A DNA stretch of 64,000 nt from Stercorarius parasiticus (lineage: Eukaryota; Chordata; Aves; Charadriiformes; Stercorariidae), in assembly GCA_013396915.1 (NCBI GenBank), contig VWZL01000681.1, positions 3,886 to 67,885 on the forward strand. The letters run 5' to 3'. The notes under the pieces are model-generated. The model was not told the origin of the DNA and ran no database searches. It saw only the letters and a program-made list of their open reading frames with translations. The position numbers were made by a program, and so were the translations under genes. Below, piece after piece: positions 50,577 through 64,000 of this stretch (position 1 is the stretch's first letter; each line of letters opens with the position of its first letter).

Positions 50577-53500
50577 TGGAAAATTTCCAGGCTTCTGTAT
50601 TCATGGATGCAATTTCTGCTTTGAGAATCCTACAAGTGCACCTTTGATGTTGTGCTTCTTTCATGGCACTATCCATGGGAGAGCTGGGTGTTGTACAGAA
50701 GGTACACTGATCATGCAGAGTAATTCCATCACCAATATGTTTATATATTTGCTAAAAACCAAAGTGGTATGACAAGCAGTCCTGCAGTATGCTGTGAGTC
50801 TATCTGGGAAACAAGGCACAGCTGTGAAGGGATGGGCTTCAAGGAAACGGTTTCAAGGTCAACTTGAAGGCATGGTGCACTGAGCATGACTTACCACATT
50901 TTGAGCATTCAGGCGCGAGCAGACAGCAGCAGAAGAGCACATGAGGGAAACCACAGGCTTCTGTGAACAGAAACCACGAGTCCTCCATCAGGTAAAGCAC
51001 ACAAGGTGAACTACATAGCAGACTGGAGTCTACTTCAAAAGGGACGGCAAAAGTTGGAACAGGAAGCACTGGTCACATAAAGGTCTGTGCAGTCCTCTTC
51101 ACGCTGCTGTGCTCAGCGTATCCAAACCAACTGCAGTGTCACCCACGAGTGTATGAATCACAAAAAGCAGCACACAGATAAGTGCATTGTTCAAAATGAA
51201 TGACGTGGCTGAAATAGGAGCTAAAGTGCAATGAGGTACCAATTACAGAATATTTTGGATTGGATTCTTTAACAGAGACATTTATGCCTCCAACAGATTG
51301 ACGTGCCTACATAAGCAAACTTTTTCAAACAACAACTTCGTACTTAGTTTATTGCCATCTACCATCCCTTGGTCTCCTTGAGCATTACTTGCCAGGGGCT
51401 AAGTATTGGCTGAGTTGATTAAATGGCAAAGCTCCCGCAGAATTCAGCATTCTCAGGTTTTTATCCAACTTGTCTTCTTATCAATGCATTTTAGACTTTT
51501 TCATTTTGTCTTTCAAACTAATTTTTACAAGATTAATTTAATTTTAGTTCCTGATGATACTTGAACCACTTTAAGGTTCTTTGGCGTTGTCTTCTGTACA
51601 TACTGATTTTCATATGCCATCTCAATTTAGTATTGTCTGTGAAATCTGTGTATTTTCACACCTTCAGATGCACCAGAAGTCAAAGGTAAAAGACGTTATT
51701 TTAAGGGCTACAACATATCATATGTGCATATCACCAGTAAATTACAAAGGAAGAACTATACTGGTTAAGAGCTGGACTTGTAGAATGAAGTAGTAAAATA
51801 ATTTTAATTTTCAGTTAGATACAGTAGCAGGCTGAGTCTGTCACTGGATCAAGCAGGAGAACAGAATTTTGGTATGCTGAAAAAATCGCTATATGAAGAG
51901 ACTTAATACATACATCTGCTACTGAAGCAAATGACAGTAGCTTCTCTACAGGCCAAGTCTAGAAAAGCTAATGTTAGCAAGATGTGCGAGACTAAATAAC
52001 AGGCATCAGGGTCACGCATCTTATTAAAATCAGTATTTTAAAAACTGCTTGCTTTAAACATTTACCTTGACATTGTAGATTATCTTTAATACAAAGCCAG
52101 CTCTTACTCAGTTGACCTCTATTTGAAGCAGCTAAATCCCAGATATATGATTGATTTTTGGTCTTCTTTATTCAAAGAAAAATATGAAGCAAAAATAAAA
52201 CTTCAATATATTTAAAATTTATGCTTGCAGAGACAGACTATAGTGAAATTCAGCCAGCTTCATTTTGTGCTGAACGAGACTAGAAGACTGGGCAAGATAT
52301 ATTCTGAGGGGACCTTCACCAACAGGTAACCTAGACGGTTATAATTAGCAATTTGCCTTCATTTCAACTGTGTTTAGTACAATTCACAGTCTCAGGGTTC
52401 TTCCTGACTTGGTGGCACTATTTAAACCTTTGTTGTTCTCTGCACTACCTACCTCTGAGATATGAATAATTTTTTTCTAATTGTTAGCGTGAAAGGAGGA
52501 ACTTAGGATTCTTGCGGAAATCTGTTGATTTAGTAATAAGAATTAGTGACATAAAGATACCTTAATTTCAAATTATTAATTGTCAAGTACTATAACATTT
52601 TCCTGCACCCAGAATTTGGACACACTGGAAACGTAAAAGAAAAACACAAAATGGATGTACTCATTATAAAAAAAAAGTAGTCCAAAACCTGAATTTTCTC
52701 TAGGTATCAGGTAACAGTACAACAAAATGCTTACTCAAATGTAACCAACCCACAACAACAAAAATTGTCAGCCATGACTGGTAACTGAAAGGTCAATTAT
52801 CTTCCCTTTCCAGTCAGTTCAAATGATTCAAGCAAAATAAAAAAATGCCATGAGAACAAAAGTGAGCAATCTAAAAATCTCAGCATAATATTTTAACAAA
52901 GTTCACTTCTTTTCTCTCTTGGTTACTATTGAGCTCTTGATGCTCACTAATAAAACTTCAGTAATATCAGCACTAAAGTTTCGTTTTACCTGTCAGCAGA
53001 TAAGTAACAGTTTAGTAATGCCTCAGGGTGATTGATGGCAAAGTAGCAAAAAAATAGCTAGTACTATAAACCCTATTTACAACATCCAAGAAGAACCTTG
53101 AAAAGATAATACTATGGATTACCTTTGTGTTATTTTCTATACTCGTTATAAAATTTGTCACGGGGTCTTTAATTGTCTCATTTTCCATTTTTTATGGTCT
53201 TTGTCATGACAATAAGTTTTCACATAATTCAGCATCTGCTAGATTGCTTCAAACTATGCAGCACAAGTCTGAATGTGTTAGAGGTGCTGTAGCGCGATCA
53301 TCCAGCTCTTCAACCCTTGTTCACCTAGTGATAAAATTTGCGAAAGGAGAGCGATAGAAATTTTTATGCCCTCCAAATGAGCAGACATTCCCTACCTGTT
53401 ATTTTCACAACTTTCTTCCTCCTCTTTCCCTGGCCTGTCCACTCAAGGACTAGATAATTAGATCGTAGAGGAGTCAGACCTGTGAGGGCCCCTTTGTGGT

Positions 53501-55130
53501 GCCGGTGAGCCCCACATTTTTCACTCCAGCCTCCAGAACTCTGGGATTTTCTCATGAACCCAGAGGATTATAAAGTAGTCCTATTCTTATTACTCTTTTA
53601 ATGAAATCCAAGGCCTTTAAAGAAAGCTAAAGAAAGTGGAATCATGATACAACCTAGAGGTTCAGCAAGATGTATAAAACCAAATTATTTTAGGCAAGTT
53701 TCAAGTTGTTTTGGGGTCTGATTCATGATTTTTTTAATGCAGATGGTTGGCAGCGTGGATGATGATCGAAAAGGGTTGGTGTAAGATACTCAAAATCTTA
53801 TCTTCCAGCAAAAACATTTATGGCTCCTGGTGCAGCTTCAGGGAATCTTCCTTAGAGCCTATCTGTCAGAGCTCATGAAAAATGCTTTCTTCCCTCTCCA
53901 GCTGGCTCAGTTGACTCCATTTCATCCTAGAGAATTGTGGCTGGCCTCAATTACTCACATTTATCACATTTTGCTTACACTACAGCAATGTGATACTCGG
54001 GCATAAAGACTTCAGCACCTAAGTCCAAAAGATATGTAAGAACACATAATACACATTACTTACGTTATACTGATCACTGCAAATACATTTCTGCTGCTCC
54101 CTACTTTAGTTGTTCAGACTTGGGCATTCTAGAATATCATGTAAAGCAAAAGGATGAAGGCAATTTTCCTCTTTGGCACAATCAAACTTCCTTCAACATA
54201 AGTAAAACTTCACTTTTCAGAAGTCTTCAGGCAGTTCCAGAATCATAAAACAGAATCCACACAAAAAAAAGAACCATCACAGATTTCTCCTTCTTAGTCA
54301 AGTGTGAGTTTATCTCCACTGATGTAGTTGTTCTGACATAAACATGAACAAATATACTTATGAATACATGAATACTATTAAGAAACATTTTAAAACATTT
54401 TTTTTCCCCGTTTCATTGACTTCTCCTTCTGAAGATCAGTTGGAAGTATGGCAGTTGATGGTCAGTACCACTTACTGTGCCTGAATGCACTCATGGTGAA
54501 TCTGGACTAAGAACCTACCCAGGACAGATTTGCTAATCTATGACATAGAAGCTCATTAAAAGAGTGGCTGGAATGTCATGTAGGATTATTTCCCAGTAAA
54601 TCCAGCTGCTAGGCAGAGATTTTCACTAGGTGGTAGGGTTTAGGATTCTGGCAGGCAGACAGTAGGAACACAGTAAAAAGAATAAACTCAGGGAAAGCCT
54701 CTTTCCCTTACCATCCTGCGTGTCATCTCCTATATCTCTGGATTCAATGTAAATGATGGAAATAGATATAGCTATTGTGCAAACCCCACCTCTTTTATTA
54801 TCACAGTCATAGAAGTACCACAGGCTCTACATCAGCTTCAGAAACCTAACACAGAAGTCAACCTGTGCAAAGATGTCAATGGTGCACGGTAATCATTCTT
54901 TTGGGAAAGACAAGAGACGCTGACCAAAACCATAGGTTGCACCAGCAGGACAAAATGCTTCACTGTCTGTGGCCAAGGCACTTATTAGTTCTTAAGAGGA
55001 TTCCAGTTTCAGAATTTCCACTTGTGAGAAAAAACTGCAAATATAGGGTAATAACACAAAAGCAACATTTGTATCTTCAGCAAGCAAGCTCGTTAGCGCT
55101 CAATACACAAATACCAACTTCATTAGGTAG

Positions 55131-55153
55131 AATAATAATAAAAATAATAATAA
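55131..55153. repeat. (AAT)n microsatellite
   Basis: Two short AAT runs interrupted by AAAA. Confidence 0.85.
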
Positions 55154-56499
55154 CACTCCAGAAAAAAGAACAGATTACAGATGAGTACTTGACTCTTGGT
55201 GCATGTTTACGCAGGAAGGGAAGGAGCCAAGTGTCATCCCTCCCTTGGCTATGCTGGCCAGCAGTATGATAACTAGTTAGGCCAGTGACGAGGAAGGAGG
55301 TGAGGTGCAGATGGAGTAGATGGAAATTACATGTTTAACAGCAAGTATTATGTCTCATTCTCATTACCCATTATTTCTATCAATATAAGGCCACCTTTTA
55401 AAGCACTTATAAAAGAGCAGAATGATATATAAGTTAAAGAGCCTATGTTCTAAACTACAATAGAAAGTGAGCTTTTGTGAGAGTCGTGGATATTGAGCAA
55501 ATGGGCCTTCATGGTATACGTGCGTCAGTGATGCCAATGGGAAACAGGAATGCTCAGCCCTTTGAACAATCAGTTCCTCCTAATTAATAGTTCGGACTGT
55601 ATTTTGACCATTTGTTTTTCACTCCACAATTTCTATTGAATGCCCTTTCTCAGTTTCCTCTGCTTAATGCATATGAAGAAGCAAATAAAGCGTCTGTAAC
55701 TTCTATTATAGAGGCATGAAGCAGACAAGAAAACCTGTTGCCAACCTTGCTGGCACGATGCTGTTAGTTGTACTTCAGGAACGCGTGCTGCAGTACAAGA
55801 TGTGCAGTCTGATCCACCAACCTGACAGACGGCCTCTGGGAAAGCCTGCCTGCACCTAAGAGGCTGGGTAGTGTTTTGAGGAGGTATTACTATGAAGATG
55901 CTAAAAAAGGAGAAAAATCCGTGAGTACGGTTTATGAAATTCAAGTGTGTGCTTTGTGCTCGGTGGTGCAGTCGAGTTGCACAGCTTGTGGCTCTTGCCC
56001 AGCCCTGGAGTCTGGATATTTTGGGTGACATGATGCAGGAGAGAGTCGTGTAACAATTTTAAAGCTCTAAAGTGGCCTACCAGGGAACATCTGCAGTTGG
56101 GTTTCTTTGCCCGAATAAAGCAGAAATGTCACGATCTTAAATCACCCTCTGCTAACACATAATTCTGCAAATGAATCTGTCAGGTGGAATGGCAAACAGA
56201 AAGAAAATGAACAATATTTGGGTGCCAAGAGAAGATGAGGGGATTCCTTCAGAAGGAGGAAGGAAGGGAAGGCTCCTCAGCTTTTATTCTTACCCTGCAG
56301 CTCCCAATATTTGCACGCTAAACTTGGCTGTTAAAAAGGACACAGAAATCCTTAGCATGAAAAGCAGTAAAGCACATAAATTCAGTCTCCCAAGAGCTGA
56401 CTTTGAGGAAATGTTGTCACGTCTATTTCTCATCTATTATCATTACAGAAACTGTACTCTGTGTTCCCAGATAAAAAGTAGCAATACAGGCCCACTAAT

Positions 56500-56542
56500 A
56501 AAACAAAAAAAACCAAAAAAAAACAACAACAAAAAGAAAAAA
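56500..56542. repeat. A/C-rich tract
   Basis: A runs broken by CC or single C, ending in AAGAAAAAA; same style as the neighbouring tracts. Confidence 0.88.
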
Positions 56543-58080
56543 TGGTAGATAATAAAGTATACATACATGGGTACCATTCTTGAGAATTTGAAAGGAAGTT
56601 GGAAAAAAAAAATAGCTTTTGTTTTAATTTATATTTAGCATTGTTAGGTTTTCTTTGGCGATGTGTATTCAGCGGTAGTTTATCAAGCCAGTTATTCAAC
56701 AAGCAAATCCCTTATCTTGAACACTGCCTCAGCTTCTTAGTTCATGATTTTGTTCCCAGAAATAAGGTGGGAGTTTTTGTTCATTGTACATTTCACATTA
56801 GCAGGCTTTCACCATAGAGTAATAGGTCTGTAGTGCTGAATGTTTAACGTGTGTGTGTGGGGGAAACACAAGGAAAATGTATTTAAAATAATACAAGGAA
56901 GCATTGTTCCCTTAGTGTCATTGAACATGGGCCAACTATACCATTCAGAGGTAAATGCAGAGCTCTGACATTTAACTCTGATATTACAGAATGAAGTTTT
57001 CAAAGTCACATGCTCAGTAACTGCATCACATTTACAATTGTCTTTGAAGTTTTAATCTCAGTTCATGCTACTAAATCAGCATGGAGGTTTATTTTTAACT
57101 TGTTATATAAAATGTTTTTTTTTTAAAAAATTCAAGGAAACATCTCCAAGTATGAAAGATGTCAAACTGAAAGCTGCTAATTGTATAACTTCAGCATAGT
57201 GATTTCTTTTTTAAATCGGCTTTTTGAATTTTTATGCAAGAGAAAAACGGTTTCTCGTTTTTTAGCAGTTTTCAGATTTTATTTTTAAGTTGTTCTAAGG
57301 AAAGTAGGAATTTTAAGTGTATCTATTGTGAAATATAAATAAGACTAGAACAGATGATCCCACTAAGCCTAATTTTCTCAATAAAGCTCTGAAAAATAAT
57401 TATAGTGAAACTATAAAGAGAAAGGATAATGTACTATTATTGAATTGCTAGTGCATTCCATTATTTCAGTATTTGGTTTCAAAAACTTGTTTTCCTTAAC
57501 AGCGTATACATCTTAATCAAATGAATTTCACTTGGGATTGCCGTGGGATCAGGATCTGAACAGAGTAAAGCCAGTTGCAACCTGCTGAGACAAGAATTAC
57601 CATTACCTGAACACGACCACATCTAACGCTTCCATTGAACTGTAATACGCAGTCACCAGTGCTGAAAATTCTCACATTTTATGCCTCCCACTCATCTCTG
57701 CCTGGCATTGCTCTTCCCCTTCATCTCTAACCTCGCCAAACATAGTGTTTACAGTCACCATTGAGAATTCCTTTCCAAATCCATGTTAGACCTCTCAGAT
57801 TGCCCTCTGTTGAAACTTCTTCCCCCATGGCCTCTGCTTCCTCACTGGCAAAATTCAGGCTCAACCTCTGTTCACTCCTCAAACATCTTCAAATTGTGTC
57901 TTCCCTTGATCATCCAGACACTTTGCTGTCCTAGTCCTCTTACTTCTTTACTTGTCTTTCCAATATGGTTGTTTTGGTTCTTTTAACAATCTCTCATTCA
58001 GCCTTTAACTTTGGGGATGGAGGAGGTTTATAAAGGTACATGGGCCCCCACTACCCTCGCTTTAAGAAAATCTCACCCAC

Positions 58081-58098
58081 AAATGCAAATTTGCATTT
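58081..58098. promoter_or_regulatory. Palindromic double POU octamer
   Basis: AAATGCAAATTTGCATTT is a perfect 18-bp palindrome. It contains the octamer ATGCAAAT on both strands, overlapping by two bases. POU-domain factors (Oct/Brn) bind such octamers and can dimerise on paired sites. Occupancy is unknown. Confidence 0.4.
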
Positions 58099-61000
58099 AC
58101 ATATGAAATTAAGTCACAGCCAGCGCGTCTTGCCAGCAAAACTGATTTTCCTCTTTCCAGCACCACTCTCTAAATGCCTTTCTGTCATATCAGTTCAAAA
58201 GGGCTAAAACATTCTTTCTCTGCTATTACTTCTCAGCTTCTCTGGACAGTACTTCAGTCCACACCTCAAATATCATGCTTATCACTCAGGCGAAAGTTAT
58301 ACTTAAATTCTGCAGATTTTCTATGCCTATCTTCTTTAAGCCACAGTCTTTCTTGCATATTCACTCAATTAGGAATTTTTGCCCAGGGTTTCATCCTCTC
58401 AGTCTTTGACTATGGCCACTTCTAATGACAAATGTAAGCCTTCCATTTTTCTAGGCTGTTTTTTTTTTTTTTTTACCATATCACCTCTTTTTATAAATCC
58501 CTTCCCTAAATACATCTTTTACTACCCAGGCCCTTCATGGTCTATCCCCCATGCTATTTTTTCTGTCTCTGTTTCAGAGTGTCAGCTCCCAGCACCAGCC
58601 AGTGAACGATGCCCATGCCCATCATTCATTTGTTGCATCCTCAAACACTTTCTTTCGTGCTACCCTTCATGCTTGGGAGCTCTCCATAAACATCCACCTT
58701 CAAATCCATTTGCTGCAAGGCCTATGAAAGACCCGACAGCAGTTATGTTGGTAGTGCTGGCAACACTCCTCATCACACTGACTTATTGTTTCCTTCTACT
58801 CCCTCATCTGTCTATATCAATCTGTTGTGGTTTTTTTTAGTTTTGATTCAGAACTTGTTATATCTGTCACCAACTTTTTGCTCTGATTTTGTCAAGCACC
58901 TAGCAAAACTAGGATACGGTTCATGGCAGTAGTTTGTAGTAATTCAAATAATGGGGACAGAACACAGCTTTTTCAAGTCTATGAGAACAAGTTGAGTTTC
59001 ATTTCGTACATTGTCCATGAGATTATAAACATCCTGTTTTCTGATTACAGAACACACATGCTAATATCTCCAGGGATGGAAAGCAGATTTAAACTTCTGT
59101 TTCTCAATCCAACTTTGTATCTTGGCAAGCCATCCTACTTGTTAAATTTGTAGGGCTGTTAATGAAAGTTGTAAGGTACAAAGTGGTGAAATGCTGATTT
59201 AGGTGAACAAGTATATTGGTCACTGAGGAATGGGCTCAAAGCTCTCCATCTCAGCAGAAATATTAAGTAGCATTGTGTTATATGACACATAGGGTTGAGC
59301 AGCAGTTTCCACTGAGTTTAGTGGCAAAACAGACTCTGCAGAAGTAGGTTTCTCTGAAATAAGCTGTGTTCAAGAGCATCACCTAAACTGGAATTATCAG
59401 ATTTATTTCACAGTTGATTAGATCACATTCTCTCAATGGAAATGAGCATCTGCAGGTCATAATGAAAGTACAAGTTTTTAAATCTCAAAGATGACGATAG
59501 GAGCATTCCTTCTCAATCAGGATGTGTAACAGAGCATACACGGGCCCTTGAGGACCTCAGGAAGCAACGGGCCTCAGGCAGCTGGCAATATAAATGCTGG
59601 AAACATGAACCCAGTTATCACATTAGAAAGTGACTCGGTTCAGGGGAGAGCAATAGGTTTGGGTCCAGAAATTTGCTAAAGGTCTCAAAGGGAAAAAGCA
59701 GGGTACAACTGTAGGTAAAGGTAGGGCCTTTCTATAGGACCAGGAAAAAAACAACCCCGAAGGACTTACGTGTCCCTTCCTTCCCCATCAGATTTAATGC
59801 TTATTTTAACCTAGATTGATCTGTTGTCTTTTTTCCATTTTGAAACACAAAATCCCACGAAGATATCAGCAGCCCTAGGTATTACACATGAGAGAGAGAG
59901 AAAAGAGAGCAGCAGAGTACAGCACTTACTTGTAACAAGTGCATCAGGCTACTTGCTTACTACAAAAAGATCCAGCAAGATTAAAGTTAACTGCAGTTTC
60001 CCAAACACTTTGATCCAAGCTGCAGCATTAACTTAATGTTTTCCTCATTTTTGCCAAAAAACTAACGGCAATTTGCTATTAAAGGATGTACATGAGTGTC
60101 GTGGTTTAAACTAATCGCACTCCTAAGTCTTATTAACATCCAGTTTACCCTGAAATTTGAGGATGGGAACCCTTAGTTTTACTTTGTCTAAGAACATGGT
60201 GTTTATGAAATAAAATGGTACATTTGTGAGGAAAGGCATTTTGCATTTGAATTTTGTATATAAAATATACAATCATGTCAGGCAAGGACATGGTTAAAAA
60301 AGTACTCTTACCACAGTATTTTCATTCAGAAGTTTATATCCCTTAGAAAGGTAGACCTAAATAGCTGTAAATCTGACGCAGAAGTTAATTATGAGGGAAA
60401 AGGGCCAAAAAGTGAGGAGGAGGAGAGGAAGAAATATCATTGGTTTGACAACGATGGCTGCCAGAAGCAGCTTGCAAATCATGGAACTGTGCGGGGACGA
60501 AAAGTTGACTCTAAATTATGGTGAGACTGGGTCTCTAAATCACTGGGGAGCAAAATGATTTCAGTAGACCTTTAATTTTCAGTTATTGAAAGTCAACATC
60601 ATGGCAAGTAGCTGCAATGTTTTACAGCAGACCATCACGAAAGTATTTTATTTTTCATTTCCCAAAAATGTATGAAATTTTCAAACACAGGTGAAAAATC
60701 AATCATCTCACCAATCATACGAAAAGCAGCTCCCTTCCCCAGTGAGGTATGGATTCGCAGGATAATGAAGGAGATGCACAAAGTCATCTGCTCAGAATTT
60801 CTTGCACTTGTATTGTGCTGCCTTTATCCAGGCGCTCCCAAGTGCTGGATGAGCCATCAAACCAGGTTACCTTAGCAAAGCCAGCAGCAAAATGATAAGA
60901 AAGGAATATTCATTAAAACAAGCGACCCCTTTCATGCCCCAGTTCTCCCCCTCAGTGTCACTTTCTGAACACAGGAACCCCTTGATCGGATAACTGGGGA

Positions 61001-63401
61001 CTTTTGCACTAAAACAACCAATAGCCACCTGATAAAGTTTTTGCGGTACCGCATAGGACAAAATTCCTTCTACTTCCCTTCTGCTTTCCACCTTCTCCCT
61101 CTGGACATATAGAAACCTACCTAGAACTAGGTCTCTATTCCCCTAAACAGTAATAAATACTAAGCATGAGGGTAAGACTAAAGTTCTGCTTTTTTCAAGA
61201 GCTTAGGCAACTACTTCAGGGCAACTATCTCAGGGCTGTGAGGATTTGCTGTTTGGAGCCCAAAATTCTTCCATGAGAACAGGCCCCTACCTTTTGCAAG
61301 ATTTCCCTTGCGTATCCAACCAGCGAAAAAGCTGAAGACAGCAATGCTATCCGCCTTTAAGATCCATCTCTGCCCTGGCGATAGTGGATATCTCTCTGCT
61401 AGTGAGTAAAATGGGCCCATCGCAAAAGCTCAAGCTTTTTTCCATGATTTTCCATACTGTCTGTTAGCATATACCCTGGCTCCTTCCAGACTCTAAGAAG
61501 GACTGGTCTCAAGGATAGCACACATAGGAACAGCATTTACAAAGAAGCATTTCCAGTATTATTTTGGATATAGTCACCCTTTCTTAGAAGCAGAGAAGAA
61601 AGAAGATGCCAAATTACTTTAGCCTTTTGGGATGTTTTAAATGCTACTAGCACTAAAAGGTGGAATTATGTGCTAAATCCTGCATGTCTTATTCATGTGA
61701 ACCTGCCAAAATGTCCCTGGCTTGCTCTAGAACGACCTCCCAAGCCAAGCTGAACGCTAAGCCTTTTTTATTTGCTTAGTCCTTGACCAGATTGGTTGGC
61801 CAGATTGGCATGGTAATGCCAACACAGCGTTTTGGAGTCATGTATACTGCCCAGATTGGAAAAAAGTGACCTTCAGACGCCTTTGATCAACTTTCGTGTA
61901 AAAGCAATTCCTAGTTACTATGAGATTGGTCTCAGTTTTGACTTACAACTACAGCTGCGCAAATTATTTTGGCTCAATTGGTTCAGGCTCCAACTTTTTA
62001 GTCTCTTAAATCTCTTTCTTTTAACTTCTTTCTTTTTTATATATGTATTTTTTAATAGAAACAACTTCTTATACCAAAGATCTGAAATGTAAAAATGAGA
62101 GATACTAAAAACAGTAAATATTTTTTTTTACTTTTTTTTTTTTCCCGATTTCATTCACCAAATTCAGAAAAAAGTTTTTGGCTTTTCTCAGAGAATTTAT
62201 TATTGCCAAAAATGATTTTTTTTTTTTACTTTTGCATGTTTCCAAAGATAACATCCCCTTCTTTCCCTGAATTCTACATTATTTTCGAAAAAGGACATTT
62301 GTTGTATCACTGAAGATCACACAGTGAAAACAAAAGGTCTGCTGGCAATTCTCAGGCACTGTCAGTGCCATAAGCTTGACTTCTTTACATTACTACTTTC
62401 AGTTACACCATCTTTACATTTATATATTCTTATACACAACCCACAAACAATCAGACAATAGAGATTTTTAAGATAGTAAAATAGAGAAGGAAAAATTAAA
62501 TATATTTTTCAGAGGAGTAAGCCCAGGTGCAAAAACTCAAGATAGCATGGCAGAAATCTGCCTCAGAACTTGGTATCTGAACACAGAAATGACCATTCTT
62601 CTTCAAAATGTATATTGGAACCTCAAGCCAGGAGAAGTCATTTTCAGAATCTGTAGTATGTGTTTTTTCCTGGCAGATCAGGATGGTAATGTACACTAAA
62701 GGACACAGGATAATCTTTTGTCCTGTTTTAACTCAAACTATAGAGATCTAAAGCTGCTTTTTTTTTTTCTTTTTTATGAAAGCCCAAGAAAATGCACAAA
62801 AGGGATTTAGTAAACAAAAATAATATGAAAATGACTAAGATATCTAGAAGCAAAATAATATGGCAGTGTTGGCAAAACTTATTGTGATCTACTCATTCCC
62901 TTCCATTAACTGAAACTTTACAGTGCTGTAATTCCCTCCCTACTTTATGTAAAAATATGAAGAGGGATGGCCTTAACTAGATCACGTTCTCTGAGACTCT
63001 AAATCCCTCCACCGGATGTAAGGACTCTTCAAAGAGGATAACCCTAATGCAAAATGAGGTTATTCTGGATCCAGTTCAAGGGAATGAGCCAAGCATGATT
63101 AGCACCATAAGGCTGCATCTACAGAACATCTTGTACAAACAGTATTAGAAATATTAAGTCAGGAAAACACAATGTGTACAAGAAAATACAAGCACAGTGA
63201 TTTTAGGGAGGCTGACATTGATAGGAATTAAGTACTACAGGACATACTGATTCATATTTCATAACAGCGTTACAGGTGTGCATAATAAAATTCCATAGGT
63301 TAAATCTACTTCCCCAGATTTGGAAATGCCTACAAAAGTAACAAGAAACATAACAAAAGCCAGATAATATAAAATTTGCCCCATAATCCACTACCATATT
63401 T

Positions 63402-63431
63402 TAATTTATTATTATTATTTATTAATTAATG
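63402..63431. repeat. AT-only tract (ATT)n/(TTAA)
   Basis: TTATTATTATTATT followed by TATTAATTAATGAAT; simple sequence 140 bp before the CR1 end. Confidence 0.85.
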
Positions 63432-63572
63432 AATCGGTGTAGTTGGTGCCTGGATGCTGAAGTGATGGGTATGTTATAAATGTCAAGTTGTAAAACTTTG
63501 CATGGGTTCTTGATAGGATTTAGCATGAATATTTCCATTTGCAAGAAGCCGTAGTTGAAGATTAACCTTATC

Positions 63573-63668
63573 TAGTTGAAGATGTCCCTGCTCATTGCAG
63601 GGGAGGTTCGACTAGACGACCTTTATAGGTCCCTTCCAGCCCAAATTATTCTATGATTCTATGATTCT
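63573..63668 (+). mobile_element. CR1 LINE, extreme 3' end with octamer tail
   Basis: The text runs 'gaagatgtccctgctcattg', 'actagacgacctttatagg', 'tcccttccagcccaaatt', then ATTCTATG at 63648-63655 and 63656-63663 and a partial ATTCT. This is the hallmark 3' terminus of avian CR1. It is truncated to about 96 bp. It is the least diverged CR1 here and the strongest sign that the DNA is from a bird. The word TAGTTGAAGAT occurs at its start and 21 bp upstream (63552-63562), which may be chance. Confidence 0.92.
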
Positions 63669-64000
63669 AAGACCTTGCCATTTGTTCTAGTTCACTGTGA
63701 TGTTCATTGTGTCAAAAATGAAAGAAAATCTTTCGAAGTGCCGAACTTACCTAGTAGGAAACTGATCTTTTAACAGAAATTATTTCTAAATTACTTGAGA
63801 ATAAAAACAAAAAACCAAAAAACCACAAGCCACAAAACCCAGCCATACGTCTGTCCATTAAAACAACAATACAGAATTCCTGAGAAAGAAAATAAGCTGC
63901 AAAGTCAAAGTATTAAGTGCCTCACGTCATTTATAGAAAAAGCTTGGTGTCACACAGATATAAAAGGACATTTACACGTGACTAACCAATAGAGCTGACC
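63669..64000. other. Non-coding end of window with A/C tract
   Basis: An A/C-rich tract lies at 63801-63844. The frame 63795-63992 runs through it and is not convincing. Confidence 0.6.

Larger units (their letters stand above)
46626..63572. other. AT-rich non-coding desert
   Basis: No gene recognised. It holds several A/C-rich tracts, a hairpin at 47625-47651, an AAT microsatellite at 55131-55153, and a pyrimidine-rich region from about 57650 to 58850 (with a 16-nt T run at 58459-58474). It also has the octamer palindrome at 58081 and an AT-only tract at 63402-63431. The frames 54865-55269, 55633-56031, 56171-56548 and 58379-58840 exceed 120 codons but have no protein hallmarks. Confidence 0.55.

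Noticed and set aside
55633..56031. 132-codon minus-strand frame
   Set aside because: Contains cysteine and arginine but no recognisable spacing or motif; no splice or promoter context.
58379..58840. 153-codon frame, the longest in the window
   Set aside because: It lies in a pyrimidine-rich stretch with a long T run; the translation is Phe/Leu/Pro/Ser-biased without a domain or a sensible start.
60098..60109. TGTCGTGGTTTA, identical to the start of some avian LTRs
   Set aside because: The following sequence does not continue as an LTR, and no matching CA end was found nearby.
1..64000. Bacterial features such as operons, ribosome-binding sites, CRISPR arrays, tRNA or rRNA genes
   Set aside because: None seen; sequence texture, CR1 elements and splice signals identify vertebrate nuclear DNA.

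Overview
The window looks like vertebrate, and specifically bird, nuclear DNA. The best evidence is three remnants of the CR1 retrotransposon. One has the typical avian 3' end, with an 8-bp ATTCTATG unit repeated at its terminus (63573-63668). There is also a long terminal repeat of an avian type with a TGTCTTGG start (1755-2532, minus strand). Coding is spliced, intergenic DNA is AT-rich, and nothing resembles an operon, a bacterial ribosome site or a CRISPR array.

Layout. The first 0.8 kb is richer in G+C and appears to hold the last three coding exons of a plus-strand gene whose earlier exons lie to the left. The first exon reads like the C-terminal helix of a RhoGAP domain and the last ends in a short, highly charged tail. 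About 1 kb beyond its stop codon sits a solo LTR in the opposite orientation. From about 2.5 kb to the right edge I find no convincing protein-coding gene; this stretch behaves like a gene desert or a very long intron. It contains CR1 fragments (6397-6785 plus, 16478-17320 minus, 43406-44425 plus, 63573-63668 plus), older degraded repeats, simple repeats, several inverted repeats, and stretches whose texture resembles conserved non-coding enhancers (about 24.6-25.2, 29.4-29.9, 36.1-36.5 and 46.25-46.6 kb). Two CTCF-like motifs (33228 minus, 41070 plus) point away from each other.

Most notable structures. A 108-bp block is present twice, at 2834-2941 and 5090-5197, about 96% identical, and open on the minus strand in both copies. 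A long layered inverted repeat at 17516-17609 has 21-bp perfect arms, an inner 9-bp stem and a third 6-bp stem in its loop; part of its arm recurs near 18480. A perfect 18-bp palindrome at 58081-58098 is made of two overlapping POU octamers. A short exon-like segment with strong splice sites lies at 27789-27837. None of these is established as functional from sequence alone.

Limits. Family names for repeats and for the RhoGAP gene rest on recognition, not on a database search. The non-coding blocks may hold old repeats or conserved elements that only alignment would reveal.
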